A stretch of 64,000 nt of DNA, taken from the NCBI RefSeq assembly GCF_003363755.1, contig NZ_CP031396.1, forward strand, positions 3,442,501 through 3,506,500, read 5' to 3'. Shown piece by piece: positions 1 to 8,856 of the stretch. This DNA is from Pseudomonas protegens. GTDB lineage: Bacteria > Pseudomonadota > Gammaproteobacteria > Pseudomonadales > Pseudomonadaceae. Position numbers and translations under genes: made by a program. The notes below the pieces were generated by a model. That model worked only from the letters and a program-made list of their open reading frames with translations, was not told where the DNA came from and did not search any database. The stretch's first letter is position 1, and each line of letters starts with the position of its first letter.

Positions 1-573
1 GAACGCCTTGGTGGCTTCGGAAATCACTCGGGGGAACGCCTGCTCCAGCTCTTCACGGCTGTTGCAGCGACGAATGCCGCGGCCGCCACCACCGGAGGTG
101 GCCTTGAGCATCACCGGGTAGCCGATGCGGTCGCCTTCAGTCAGGGCTTCATGGATATCCGCGACGTTGCCTTCGGTACCCGGGGTCACCGGCACGCCGG
201 CCTTGATCATGCTGCGACGGGCTTCAGTCTTGTCGCCCATGCGGCGGATGACTTCCGCCGACGGGCCGATGAATTTGATGCCACGTTCGGCGCAGATGTC
301 CGCCAGTTCGGCGTTTTCCGAAAGAAAACCATAGCCGGGATGCAAGGCATCACAGCCGGTTTCCACCGCCAGGTTCACCAGCTTGCGGGGGTTCAGGTAG
401 CCGGCCAGCGGCTCGGCGCCAATGCTGTGGGCCTCATCCGCACGCTTTACATGCAGGGCATGGCGATCAGCGTCGGAGAAGATCGCTACCGAACGGATGC
501 CCATCTCGGCGCAGGCACGCACGATTCGTACGGCGATCTCACCACGGTTGGCGATCAGGATCTTTTTTATCAC
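1..573 (-). CDS. pycA: Biotin carboxylase subunit of pyruvate carboxylase (partial, N-terminal 191 codons)
   Basis: ATP-dependent carboxylation of biotin, feeding oxaloacetate formation from pyruvate in the two-subunit Pseudomonas enzyme. The visible N-terminus reads MIKKILIANRGEIAVRIVRA, the typical biotin carboxylase start, followed by HPGYGFLSEN and the ATP-grasp glycine-rich loop KATSGGGGRGIRR near the cut edge. The start is a GTG at 571-573 with a weak purine-rich site (AAGGGAA) upstream. The rest of the gene lies left of the window. It is divergent from a LysR gene across 189 bp, the usual pycA/pycR layout. An acetyl-CoA carboxylase AccC is less likely because no accB is adjacent and the LysR partner fits pycA. 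Confidence 0.85.
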   Translation of the reverse strand, partial: MIKKILIANRGEIAVRIVRACAEMGIRSVAIFSDADRHALHVKRADEAHSIGAEPLAGYLNPRKLVNLAVETGCDALHPGYGFLSENAELADICAERGIKFIGPSAEVIRRMGDKTEARRSMIKAGVPVTPGTEGNVADIHEALTEGDRIGYPVMLKATSGGGGRGIRRCNSREELEQAFPRVISEATKAF

Positions 574-710
574 TTGGAGGTTCCCTTGAGCCGTTGAAAC
601 AAACGACCCGCTAGACCGAGTCGGCGCGTGACCAAATGTTTCAAGTCAGTCGCCGCGTCACACTAGCTCTGCAGAGGGATTAACAAAAATCAATAATTAT
701 TGGGTTGGGC

Positions 711-738
711 ATAAGTAAAGACTTATAGTTGTGCTACC
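711..738. promoter_or_regulatory. Inverted repeats in the pycA-pycR divergent promoter region
   Basis: ATAAGT-aaag-ACTTAT (711-726) is a perfect 6-bp inverted repeat with a 4-bp spacer, directly followed by an imperfect dyad TATAGTTGTGCTACC (724-738). Both lie 25-50 bp before the LysR gene and about 140 bp before pycA. LysR-type regulators commonly bind such dyads in divergent promoter regions, so this is the best candidate operator. The second dyad also matches 11 of 15 positions of the HexR-like site at 2900-2914. Binding is inferred. Confidence 0.5.
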
Positions 739-762
739 AGCCCTTGGCGCGAGCACTGAAAA

Positions 763-1725
763 ATGCGTAAGTCCTTGATGAGACTGACATTACGTCAGTT
801 GCAGATTTTCAATGAAGTCTGCGATCTACGCTCCTACAGCCGCGCCGCCGATGAAATGAATCTCACCCAGCCCGCGGTCAGCCTGCAGATCCGTCAGTTG
901 GAGGAGCTGATCGGCCAGCCGCTGTTCGATTACGTCGGCAAGAAGCTCTACATGACCGAAGCCGCCGAGGCCCTGCAACGGGCCAGCCGGGACATCTTCG
1001 GGCGCCTGGAAAACCTCGACATGCAGCTCTCGGACATGCAGGGCTCACTGCAGGGCCAGCTCAAGCTGGCGGTGGAATCCAGCGCCAAATACTTCGTCCC
1101 GCACCTGTTCGCCGCCTTCAAGCGCCAGCATCCGGAAGTCCACCTGCAACTGACGGTGGTCAACCGCTCCCAGGTGATCCGCCGCCTCTCGGACAACCGC
1201 GATGACCTGGTGATCATGTCCATGGTGCCCCAGGACATGGAGCTGGAGTTCCTGCCCTTCCTCAACAACCCCATCGTCGCCGTGGCGCCGCCGGATCATC
1301 CCCTGAGCCACATGGGTCCGCTGCGCCTGCAGGACCTGGAGCCCTACACCCTGGTGCTGCGCGAGCCCGGCTCGGGCACCCGCCTGGCCTGCGAGGAGTA
1401 CTTCAAGGAGAAGCGCGTGCACTTCACCCAGATCCTCGAAGTGTCGTCGGCGGAAGCTCAGCGCGAGTGCGTGCGGGCGGGTCTGGGCGTGGCCTTGCTG
1501 ACGCGCCACGCCCTGAACCTTGAGTTGGCGACCGGCGGCTTGATCGAGTTGCCGGTCGAAGAGCTGCCATTGCTTCGCAGCTGGTGCCTGGTGCAGGCCA
1601 AAGCCAAACGCCTGTCACCGGTAGCGCATGCGTTCCTGGGATTCATCCGCAGCGAACGCGTGCAGATCAGCGGGCTGGTTGAACGCTTCGACGGGAAGCC
1701 GCGGGTGCCGCCTGCCAGTAATTGA
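763..1725 (+). CDS. pycR: LysR-family transcriptional regulator, PycR/CbbR-like
   Basis: A 320-residue LysR-type regulator. The N-terminal winged helix-turn-helix (about residues 7-65) contains TLRQLQIFNEVCDLRSYSRA and NLTQPAVSLQIRQLEE. The substrate-binding domain follows (about 95-300), containing SSAKYFVPHLFAAF. It belongs to the CbbR-like branch and faces pycA across a divergent promoter, so control of pyruvate carboxylase is the likely role. The ATG at 763 gives MRKSLMRLTLRQL; an in-frame ATG at 778 is a possible alternative. The 3' end overlaps the end of a small gene on the other strand. Confidence 0.85.
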   Translation: MRKSLMRLTLRQLQIFNEVCDLRSYSRAADEMNLTQPAVSLQIRQLEELIGQPLFDYVGKKLYMTEAAEALQRASRDIFGRLENLDMQLSDMQGSLQGQLKLAVESSAKYFVPHLFAAFKRQHPEVHLQLTVVNRSQVIRRLSDNRDDLVIMSMVPQDMELEFLPFLNNPIVAVAPPDHPLSHMGPLRLQDLEPYTLVLREPGSGTRLACEEYFKEKRVHFTQILEVSSAEAQRECVRAGLGVALLTRHALNLELATGGLIELPVEELPLLRSWCLVQAKAKRLSPVAHAFLGFIRSERVQISGLVERFDGKPRVPPASN

Positions 1726-1879
1726 CGGCCTCAAGCTCGGGGTAATCGTTGATTTGCTGCTGCAACTGACGCAGCTCGAAGCGGTGTTCGATCGCACGAC
1801 GAAATTCCATGCGGCGCTGGTCTTCCTGCTGACGACGGGTCTTGACTGCGCTGTTGCTCTCTTCGTAAGGCCGGGCCAT
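1667..1879 (-). CDS. Small conserved PA3496-like protein (putative envelope integrity family)
   Basis: A 70-residue charged protein starting MARPYEESNSAVKTRRQQED and containing QRRMEFRRAIEHRFELRQL. This KTRR-x-EDQRRMEFRRAIE pattern is what I recall of a short Pseudomonas family labelled PA3496-like. A good ribosome-binding site (GGGAGA) lies 6 bp before the ATG. The last 59 bp overlap the 3' end of the convergent LysR gene. No signal peptide or membrane segment is visible. Function is unknown. Confidence 0.7.
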   Translation of the reverse strand: MARPYEESNSAVKTRRQQEDQRRMEFRRAIEHRFELRQLQQQINDYPELEAVNYWQAAPAASRRSVQPAR

Positions 1880-1985
1880 TTCGAGTCTCCCAATGCGAGT
1901 ACGGAAGCTTCACGATGGACGTCGGCGGTTACGGTTTGGCGGCGGGTCGGTTACAGGACGATGAACATTCGCCCCTCTCCAGGAA

Positions 1986-2852
1986 TCAGTCGTCCAGGGC
2001 TTTGACCGACTTGGGCGACAGACGCAGGCTGCGAAGGCTGCGCTTGACGCTCTTGAGGTGGTTCACCAGGCTCGGCCCGCGGGCCATGGCCACGCCCATG
2101 GCCAGCACGTCGATCACCACCAGGTGGGCGATACGCGAGGTCAGCGGGGTGTAGATCTCGGTGTCTTCGTGGACATCGATGGCCAGGTTGACCGTGGACA
2201 GCTCGGCCAACGGCGTCTGGCTCGGGCACAGGGTGATCAGCGAGGCGCCGCTTTCACGCACCAGGTTGGCGGTGATCAGCAGGTCTTTGGAGCGCCCGGA
2301 CTGAGAAATACAGATGGCCACGTCGGTAGGCTTCAAGGTCACCGCCGACATCGCCTGCATGTGCGGGTCGGAATAGGCCGCCGCAGTCAGCAGCAGGCGA
2401 AAGAACTTGTGCTGGGCATCCGCCGCCACCGCGCCAGACGCGCCAAAGCCGTAGAACTCCACGCGCTGGGCCTGGGACATGGCAGTCACCGCCTGCTGCA
2501 GGGCCACCGGATCGAGCTTCTCGCGCACTTCCATCAGGGTGTGCAGGGTGGTGTCGAAGATCTTCAGGCTGTAGTCAGCGACAGAATCGTCTTCATGGAT
2601 CGCGAACTGGCCAAAGCTGGCACCGGCGGCGAGGCTCTGAGCCAACTTGAGCTTCAGGTCCTGAAAACCGGAGCAACCGATGGCCCGGCAGAAACGCACG
2701 ATGGTCGGTTCGCTGATGCCCACGCTGTGGGCCAGGTCCGCCATGGAACTGTGCATCACGGCCGCAGGATCAAGGAGCACGTGATCGGCGACCTTGAGTT
2801 CCGATTTGCGTAACAAATGACGTGACTGGGCGATGTGCTGCAACAGGTTCAA
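1986..2852 (-). CDS. RpiR/HexR-family transcriptional regulator
   Basis: A 288-residue sugar-responsive regulator. The N-terminal HTH_6 domain (about 1-75) contains VGISEPTIVRFCRAIGCSGF, and a SIS phosphosugar-binding domain (about 120-250) contains VEFYGFGASG and ICISQSGRSKDLL. It is a HexR relative but differs from the HexR beside zwf-edd-gap (for example SGRSKDLL instead of TGRTREL), so it is a paralogue. The start appears to be TTG at 2852, since no ATG or GTG lies between it and an upstream in-frame stop. A five-codon ATG reading frame (2849-2866) ends inside this TTG. A perfect HexR-type dyad sits 48 bp upstream, which suggests autoregulation. Confidence 0.85.
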   Translation of the reverse strand: MNLLQHIAQSRHLLRKSELKVADHVLLDPAAVMHSSMADLAHSVGISEPTIVRFCRAIGCSGFQDLKLKLAQSLAAGASFGQFAIHEDDSVADYSLKIFDTTLHTLMEVREKLDPVALQQAVTAMSQAQRVEFYGFGASGAVAADAQHKFFRLLLTAAAYSDPHMQAMSAVTLKPTDVAICISQSGRSKDLLITANLVRESGASLITLCPSQTPLAELSTVNLAIDVHEDTEIYTPLTSRIAHLVVIDVLAMGVAMARGPSLVNHLKSVKRSLRSLRLSPKSVKALDD

Positions 2853-2899
2853 AGGGCTGGACTCATTGTTATTGGCTGACGCCGGGGATGTAGCAAGCT

Positions 2900-2914
2900 T
2901 GTAGTTATACTACA
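2900..2914. promoter_or_regulatory. HexR-type operator, perfect inverted repeat
   Basis: TGTAGT-TAT-ACTACA is a perfect 6-bp inverted repeat with an AT-rich 3-bp centre, preceded by T to give TTGTAGT. It fits the remembered HexR consensus TGTART-www-AYTACA (Pseudomonas form TTGT-N7/8-ACAA). It lies in front of the RpiR gene and 115 bp after the stop of the GGDEF-EAL gene. Autoregulation is inferred. Confidence 0.65.
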
Positions 2915-3019
2915 GGAATCGTCTTTTTGCCTGTTCAATGCATCATCAATTTGCCGGCCTGCCCCCCATTTTCAGCCGGGTACGACTTATGTAGCCGTTG
3001 TGGCTGGCGTCGCCGCCCA

Positions 3020-5884
3020 CTAGCGAGACTGGGCCTGCAACAGCTGCGCGAGCGCTTCGGCATTCACCGGACGACTGATCAGGTAGCCCTGCACTTCATC
3101 GCAGTGTTCGGCCCGCAGGAAGGTCAACTGCGCCGGGTCCTCGACCCCCTCGGCCACCACTTTCAGCGACAGCCCGTGCGCCATGGCAATGATTGCCCGG
3201 GTAATCGCCGCATCCTCGCCACCTTCGGCAAGGCCACGGATAAAGGCCTGGTCGATCTTCACGTAGTCCACCGGAATGCGCTTGAGGTAGCTCAGGGACG
3301 AGTAACCCGTGCCGAAGTCATCGATGGCCAGCTTCACTCCCAGATCACGCAGTTGCTGGAAGGTCGCGATGATGTGCTCGACGCTGTCCAGGAGCTGGCT
3401 TTCAGTCAGTTCCAGCTCGAGGAAATGCGGCTCCAGGCCGGTTTCTTCCAATACCTGGCGCACCAGGCTCACCAGCTTGCCTTGGCGCAGTTGATACACC
3501 GACAGGTTGACCGACACCCGAATCGGCTCCAGCCCCTGGCGCTGCCAGTCGCAGGCTTGGCGGCAGGCCTGACGCAACACAAATTCGCCGATGGGCCCGA
3601 TCAGCCCGGTCTCTTCCGCCAGGCCGATGAAGTCCCCCGGCGGCACCCGGCCCATGGTCGGGTGATCCCAGCGCACCAGGGCTTCGGCAGCATTCAGCCG
3701 GCCCGTGGCCAGGCACAGCTTGGGTTGGTAGAACACCATCAACTGGCCTTCTTCGATGGCCTTGCGCAGCTGGTTCTCCAGTTGCAGACGCTCCAGAGTG
3801 CTGGCCTGCAGGCTCTCGGTGTAGAACTGGAAGTTGTTGCCGCCCAGGTGCTTGGCGTGGGCCATGGCCATGTTCGCCTGACTGACCAAAGCCGCAATCT
3901 CCCGGGCGCTGTCCGGCAGCATGCTGATGCCCATGGAGGCGCTGACCACCAATTCATGGCCATCGACGGTGATCGGCAGGCGCAGCTTGCTCAGCAGCCG
4001 GGTCGCCACCCGCGTCAGGCTCGACAGGCTGCCGTAGGCGTCGAACAACACAGCGAACTCATCCCCGGACAGCCGGGCGATGGTGTCGGCCTCCGGCAGG
4101 GCATTGACCAGTCGTCTGGACATCTTCTGCAGCAACTGGTCGGCCACTTCATGGCCGAGGCTGTCGTTGAGCAACTTGAAGCGATCCAGATTGATGTGCA
4201 GCAAGGCCAGGCTGCGGCCGCCCTGGCGTACCCGTTGGTGGGCCTCGCCCAGGCGCTCGCGAAACAGGGAACGGTTGGCCAGCCCGGTGAGTTCATCGTA
4301 GTGAGTGAGGTAGCGCATGCGCTCCTCGGACTCGCGCCGAGCCGATAGATCGGCGAAGAAGCCCACGATGTGGCGGATTTTCCCTCGTTTATCCCGCACG
4401 ACATTCAATTGCAGCCATTGCGGATAGAGCTCGCCGTTCTTGCGGGTCTCCACCAGCTCGCCCTGCCAACTGCCGTGTTGCTCCAGGGCCTGATGAATCA
4501 ACGGGTAATGCCGGCGGGCATCGCGGCTACAGGACAGTTCCACCACATTGCGCCCGAGCATGTCCTCGATCTGATAGCCCGTGACCTGGCTGAAGGCCTG
4601 ATTGGCAGCGATCAGGGCGTACTCGGGGTCGAGGATGACGATGCCTTCACTGGCCGCCTCGAACACTGTCGCCGCCAGATTGCGCTGCACCTCCACTTCC
4701 TTGTCGGCGCTGATATCCCGCCGCGTGCCCACCATGCGCAACACCCTTCCACCAGGACTACGCTCCACCGCCCTGCCCCGGTCCTCGATCCACACCCAAT
4801 GGCCATCGCCATGACGCACCCGGTACTCCACCTGGTAATCCTCGCTGCGGCCCTTGAGATGCTCCACCAGGGCACGTTTGAGCAGCGGCAAATCCTCGGG
4901 GTGCAGGCGCGGCTTGAGATGGCTGAGCATCGCGGTGACGTCTTCGGGTTCCAGGCCAAACAGTTCCTTGATCTGGGTGTGATGGATTTCGTCGGTCTGC
5001 AGGTTCCAGTCCCAAAGTCCCAGCTCGCTGGCATTCAGGGCCAGGGCCAGGCGCGCCTCGCTCTTGCTCAGGGCCTGGTTGGCCTGGTCCAGTTCCAGGC
5101 TGCGCTGGGCCACCCGCTGCTCCAGTCCCGCCTGGGCTTCACGCAATTGTTCTTCGGCCCGTCGGCGCTGTTCGATCTCACGGGCCAGCTCGCGGTTGAG
5201 CTGGCTGCCGCGGCTCTGGGCATCCTGCAGATGCTCGATCAGCGCCTGATTCTGAAAGCGCCGCAACAGGCCTCGCTGAATCAGGCGGTTGACCTGCCAG
5301 GCCACCACGCTCAGGGATACCAGGAGAATCAGCCCAAGCCAGCCCCAGCCGCGCTGCTGATCGTCTCCGCCCCAGAACAGATAGGCGATGGCCGGCAACA
5401 GGCAGGGCAATGTGAAGGAAAGAAAGGCCTGCAGGCTGACCGCGTAGGCCACGCTGGCGGAAAGAATCGCCGCGCCGATCAGGCCGAAAACCCAGGCCTG
5501 CTGCAAAAAGCTGTCGGTGGGCACCAGGGCGATGCCGGCGCAGGCCAGGGTCAGGCCACTGACCGCCGACCCCAGAAGAAACATGCGCTGCCAGATGGGC
5601 TGCGCCTGGCGACTGGGAATCGCCGAGTCGAACGCCGCCACCTGGATCACCCGCAAGGCCACCAGGGCCAGCAGCCAGACCATCCACACGCTGAGCAACA
5701 GATAGCGCGCCGGACTCCAGAGCAACCAGGTGCACACCAGACCGTTGAGCAGCATGAAAAGGGTCGGCAGCAGCGAGCCCTGATACAGCAGGCGCGTACG
5801 CTCCACTGCCATCTCGACGGCGTAATGCTGGCGGATGCCCCCCGGCGCCATGAAGGGCCCGGACGGGTCGGGGTTAAGTGTCAT
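3020..5884 (-). CDS. Membrane-anchored PAS-GGDEF-EAL cyclic di-GMP enzyme
   Basis: A 954-residue protein for c-di-GMP turnover at the inner membrane. An N-terminal block of about five to six membrane segments (residues 35-200) leads into a coiled coil (about 210-265), then two PAS/PAC modules with DEIHHTQIKELFGLEP and ANQAFSQVTGYQIEDML. A GGDEF domain with LTHYDELTGLANR and the variant ARLSGDEFAVLF follows, then a complete EAL domain (NAAEALVRWDHP, ELTES, DDFGTGYSSLSYL, VVAEGVED, QGYLISRP). All key phosphodiesterase residues are present, so PDE activity is likely; the SGDEF site may be active or regulatory. The start is the ATG at 5884 (MTLNPDPSGPF); the frame stays open upstream only by chance. 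It is divergent from uvrD. Confidence 0.92.
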   Translation of the reverse strand: MTLNPDPSGPFMAPGGIRQHYAVEMAVERTRLLYQGSLLPTLFMLLNGLVCTWLLWSPARYLLLSVWMVWLLALVALRVIQVAAFDSAIPSRQAQPIWQRMFLLGSAVSGLTLACAGIALVPTDSFLQQAWVFGLIGAAILSASVAYAVSLQAFLSFTLPCLLPAIAYLFWGGDDQQRGWGWLGLILLVSLSVVAWQVNRLIQRGLLRRFQNQALIEHLQDAQSRGSQLNRELAREIEQRRRAEEQLREAQAGLEQRVAQRSLELDQANQALSKSEARLALALNASELGLWDWNLQTDEIHHTQIKELFGLEPEDVTAMLSHLKPRLHPEDLPLLKRALVEHLKGRSEDYQVEYRVRHGDGHWVWIEDRGRAVERSPGGRVLRMVGTRRDISADKEVEVQRNLAATVFEAASEGIVILDPEYALIAANQAFSQVTGYQIEDMLGRNVVELSCSRDARRHYPLIHQALEQHGSWQGELVETRKNGELYPQWLQLNVVRDKRGKIRHIVGFFADLSARRESEERMRYLTHYDELTGLANRSLFRERLGEAHQRVRQGGRSLALLHINLDRFKLLNDSLGHEVADQLLQKMSRRLVNALPEADTIARLSGDEFAVLFDAYGSLSSLTRVATRLLSKLRLPITVDGHELVVSASMGISMLPDSAREIAALVSQANMAMAHAKHLGGNNFQFYTESLQASTLERLQLENQLRKAIEEGQLMVFYQPKLCLATGRLNAAEALVRWDHPTMGRVPPGDFIGLAEETGLIGPIGEFVLRQACRQACDWQRQGLEPIRVSVNLSVYQLRQGKLVSLVRQVLEETGLEPHFLELELTESQLLDSVEHIIATFQQLRDLGVKLAIDDFGTGYSSLSYLKRIPVDYVKIDQAFIRGLAEGGEDAAITRAIIAMAHGLSLKVVAEGVEDPAQLTFLRAEHCDEVQGYLISRPVNAEALAQLLQAQSR

Positions 5885-6130
5885 AGGCAGTATTCTTATA
5901 ATGTAGAGCCCGAAACGTCGGCGGAGCATACACAAGCACAAGCTCGAGCCAAACTGCTCTGGATCATAAAATCGATAAAACAAATCCCGCCGTAATCCGT
6001 CGTGCAAGTGCGCGCGCGCGAGACACCAATGGCTGCGGCCTGTGACCAACCGGTCGTCCCCGGCCGTTGTTTTATCGGCTAATGCAATGCCGGGTTTGCC
6101 CGGGGTGACGCGGCCCCCTAGAATGCCCCG

Positions 6131-8314
6131 ATGCGCGATGATCTCTCCCTCCTGTTGAACTCCCTCAACGATGCCCAACGCCAGGCCGTAGCTGCCTCCG
6201 TGGGTCGTCAGTTGGTCCTGGCCGGTGCTGGCTCCGGCAAAACCCGAGTGCTGGTGCACCGTATCGCCTGGTTGATCCAGGTCGAGAACGCCTCGCCCCA
6301 CTCGATCCTGTCGGTGACCTTCACCAACAAGGCCGCCGCCGAGATGCGCCACCGCATCGAACAATTGCTGGGCATCAACCCGGCGGGCATGTGGGTCGGC
6401 ACCTTCCACGGCCTGGCGCACCGCCTGCTGCGGGCCCACTGGCAGGAAGCCGGCCTGAGCCAGACCTTCCAGATCCTCGACAGCGACGACCAGCAACGCC
6501 TGGTCAAGCGGGTGATCCGCGAGCTGGGCCTGGATGAGCAGCGCTGGCCGGCCCGTCAGGCCCAGTGGTTCATCAACGGACAGAAAGACGAAGGCCTGCG
6601 CCCGCAACACATCCAGGCCAGCGGCGATCTTTTCCTGGCCACCATGCGCGGCATCTATGAGGCCTATGAGGCCGCCTGCCAGCGCGCCGGAGTCATCGAT
6701 TTCTCCGAGCTGCTGCTGCGCGCCCTGGACCTGTGGCGCGACCATCCCGGCCTGCTGGCGCACTACCAGAAGCGCTTCCGCCACGTGCTGGTGGACGAGT
6801 TCCAGGACACCAACGCCGTGCAGTACGCCTGGCTGCGACTGCTGGCCCAAGGTGGCGACAGCCTGATGGTGGTGGGCGACGACGACCAGTCGATCTACGG
6901 CTGGCGTGGAGCGAAGATCGAGAACATCCATCAGTATTCCGCCGACTTCCCGGACACCGAAGTGATCCGCCTGGAGCAGAACTACCGCTCCACCGCCGGC
7001 ATCCTCAAGGCCGCCAACGCCCTGATCGCCAACAACACCGGACGCCTGGGCAAGGAACTGTGGACCGACGGCGGCGACGGCGAAGCCATCAACCTGTACG
7101 CCGCCTTCAACGAGCACGATGAAGCCCGCTATGTCGTGGAAACCATCGAGAGCGCGCTGAAAACCGGCCTGGCCCGCAGCGACATCGCCATTCTCTACCG
7201 CTCCAACGCCCAGTCCCGGGTGCTGGAAGAAGCCCTGCTGCGCGAGCGCATTCCGTACCGCATCTATGGCGGTCAGCGCTTCTTCGAACGGGCCGAGATC
7301 AAGAACGCCATGGCTTACCTGCGCTTGCTGGAAGGCCGGGGCAACGACGCAGCCCTGGAACGGGTGATCAACGTTCCAGCCCGGGGCATCGGCGAAAAGA
7401 CCGTCGAAGCCATCCGCGAACACGCGCGCCACAGCGATGTGTCGATGTGGGAAGCCATGCGCCAGCTGGTGGCCAATAAAGGCCTCACCGGTCGCGCCGC
7501 AGGCGCCCTCGGGGCCTTTATCGAACTGATCGAGAACCTCGCCGCCAAGACCCTGGAAATGCCCCTGCACCTGATGACCCAGACGGTGATCGAGCAGTCC
7601 GGGCTGATCGCCTACCACGAAGCGGAAAAAGGCGAGAAAGGCCAGGCCCGGGTGGAAAACCTTGAGGAACTGGTGAGCGCCGCGCGCAACTTCGAGAACA
7701 CCGAAGAAGACGAGGACCTGACGCCGCTGGCGGCCTTCCTCGGCCACGCGTCCCTGGAAGCCGGCGATACCCAGGCCGACGAGCACGAAGACAGCGTGCA
7801 ACTGATGACCCTGCACAGCGCCAAGGGCCTGGAGTTCCCCTACGTGTTCCTGGTGGGCATGGAAGAAGGCCTGTTCCCGCACAAGATGAGCCTGGAAGAA
7901 CCCGGCCGCCTTGAGGAAGAACGCCGCCTGGCCTACGTCGGCATCACCCGGGCGATGCAGAACCTGGTGATGACCTATGCGGAAACCCGTCGCCTGTACG
8001 GCAGCGAAACCTACAACAAGGTGTCGCGCTTCGTCCGCGAAGTGCCCAAGGGGCTGATTCAGGAAGTGCGCCTGTCCAACAGCGTCAGCCGGCCTTTCGG
8101 CGGTGGCCAGTCGCAGAGCACCAGCAGCCTGTTCGGCGGCAGCGAGATTCCGGACACCGGCTTGAGCCTGGGCCAGGCGGTGCGGCACTCGGTGTTCGGC
8201 GACGGGGTGATCCTCAACTTCGAAGGCGCCGGTGCCCAGGCCCGGGTCCAGGTCAACTTCAGCGAAGGCAGCAAATGGCTGATGCTCGGCTACGCCAAGC
8301 TGGAAGCCATCTAA
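6131..8314 (+). CDS. uvrD: DNA helicase II UvrD
   Basis: A 727-residue superfamily 1A 3'-5' helicase that unwinds incised DNA in nucleotide excision repair and methyl-directed mismatch repair. Motifs in order: Walker A LAGAGSGKTR (about 30), VTFTNKAAAEM, DEFQD (Walker B), DDDQSIYGWRGA, EQNYRS, TLHSAKGLEFPYVFLVG and RRLAYVGITRA. The C-terminal tail ends in the UvrD/PcrA-type module with FGDGVILNFEGAG. Length matches E. coli UvrD. The ATG at 6131 is the first in-frame start after a divergent promoter region of 246 bp. Confidence 0.97.
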   Translation: MRDDLSLLLNSLNDAQRQAVAASVGRQLVLAGAGSGKTRVLVHRIAWLIQVENASPHSILSVTFTNKAAAEMRHRIEQLLGINPAGMWVGTFHGLAHRLLRAHWQEAGLSQTFQILDSDDQQRLVKRVIRELGLDEQRWPARQAQWFINGQKDEGLRPQHIQASGDLFLATMRGIYEAYEAACQRAGVIDFSELLLRALDLWRDHPGLLAHYQKRFRHVLVDEFQDTNAVQYAWLRLLAQGGDSLMVVGDDDQSIYGWRGAKIENIHQYSADFPDTEVIRLEQNYRSTAGILKAANALIANNTGRLGKELWTDGGDGEAINLYAAFNEHDEARYVVETIESALKTGLARSDIAILYRSNAQSRVLEEALLRERIPYRIYGGQRFFERAEIKNAMAYLRLLEGRGNDAALERVINVPARGIGEKTVEAIREHARHSDVSMWEAMRQLVANKGLTGRAAGALGAFIELIENLAAKTLEMPLHLMTQTVIEQSGLIAYHEAEKGEKGQARVENLEELVSAARNFENTEEDEDLTPLAAFLGHASLEAGDTQADEHEDSVQLMTLHSAKGLEFPYVFLVGMEEGLFPHKMSLEEPGRLEEERRLAYVGITRAMQNLVMTYAETRRLYGSETYNKVSRFVREVPKGLIQEVRLSNSVSRPFGGGQSQSTSSLFGGSEIPDTGLSLGQAVRHSVFGDGVILNFEGAGAQARVQVNFSEGSKWLMLGYAKLEAI

Positions 8315-8327
8315 CCCGACCCTAGGC

Positions 8328-8381
8328 GCCGGCTTGCCGGTGAAGCTCACTGGCGCACCACCTCTTCGCCAGCAAGCCGGC
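8328..8381. repeat. REPIN/REP hairpin after uvrD
   Basis: Left arm GCCGGCTTGCCGGTGAAG (8328-8345) and right arm CTTCGCCAGCAAGCCGGC (8364-8381) are near-perfect inverted copies around an 18-bp spacer. This is the pattern of Pseudomonas REP doublets, and it could also end uvrD transcription. Confidence 0.75.
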
Positions 8382-8415
8382 TCCGCCAGGTCAGTGCAGA
8401 AAAGGCAGCGCGAAC

Positions 8416-8856
8416 ATGGGTTCAGGCTTTTTTTCCTCGTGGACATTCTGGGCGCTGCTCTCGGCAACTTTCGCCGCTTTGACGGCGATCTTCGCCAAAG
8501 TCGGGATAGAAAACGTCAATTCAGACTTCGCCACCCTGCTGCGCACCGTGGTGGTCCTGGTCAGCCTGGCCTTGATTTTGTACGCAACGGGCCAATATCA
8601 GTCCCTGGGATCGATTTCCACCAGGAGCTATCTTTTCCTGCTGCTGTCGGGACTGGCCACCGGGGCCTCCTGGCTGTGCTATTTCCGCGCCCTGAAACTC
8701 GGCCCGGCCTCTCTGGTGGCGCCGGTGGACAAGCTCAGCGTGGTGTTGGTCGCAGTCATCGGCGTGGCCCTGCTGGGCGAGAAACTCGATCTGCGCCAGT
8801 GGGGCGGAATCGGCCTGATCACCGCCGGCGTCGTGCTCCTGGCACTGCGTCGCTGA
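8416..8856 (+). CDS. Single-domain EamA/DMT-family membrane transporter
   Basis: A 146-residue protein with about five hydrophobic segments and one EamA repeat (WALLSATFAALTAIFAKVGI, ASWLCYFRALKLGPASLV, VAPVDKLSVVLVAVIGVALL, ending GGIGLITAGVVLLAL). Standard DMT exporters of about 300 residues carry two such repeats, so this short form probably works as a dimer. The substrate cannot be read from sequence. It is monocistronic, downstream of a REP element. Confidence 0.85.
   Translation: MGSGFFSSWTFWALLSATFAALTAIFAKVGIENVNSDFATLLRTVVVLVSLALILYATGQYQSLGSISTRSYLFLLLSGLATGASWLCYFRALKLGPASLVAPVDKLSVVLVAVIGVALLGEKLDLRQWGGIGLITAGVVLLALRR

Noticed and set aside
3020..8467. A 5.4-kb stop-free minus-strand frame that would fuse the GGDEF-EAL protein to sequence antisense to uvrD
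   Set aside because: The upstream part is antisense to an intact uvrD and shows low-complexity composition typical of GC-rich shadow frames. A proper start with the expected N-terminal membrane domain exists at 5884.
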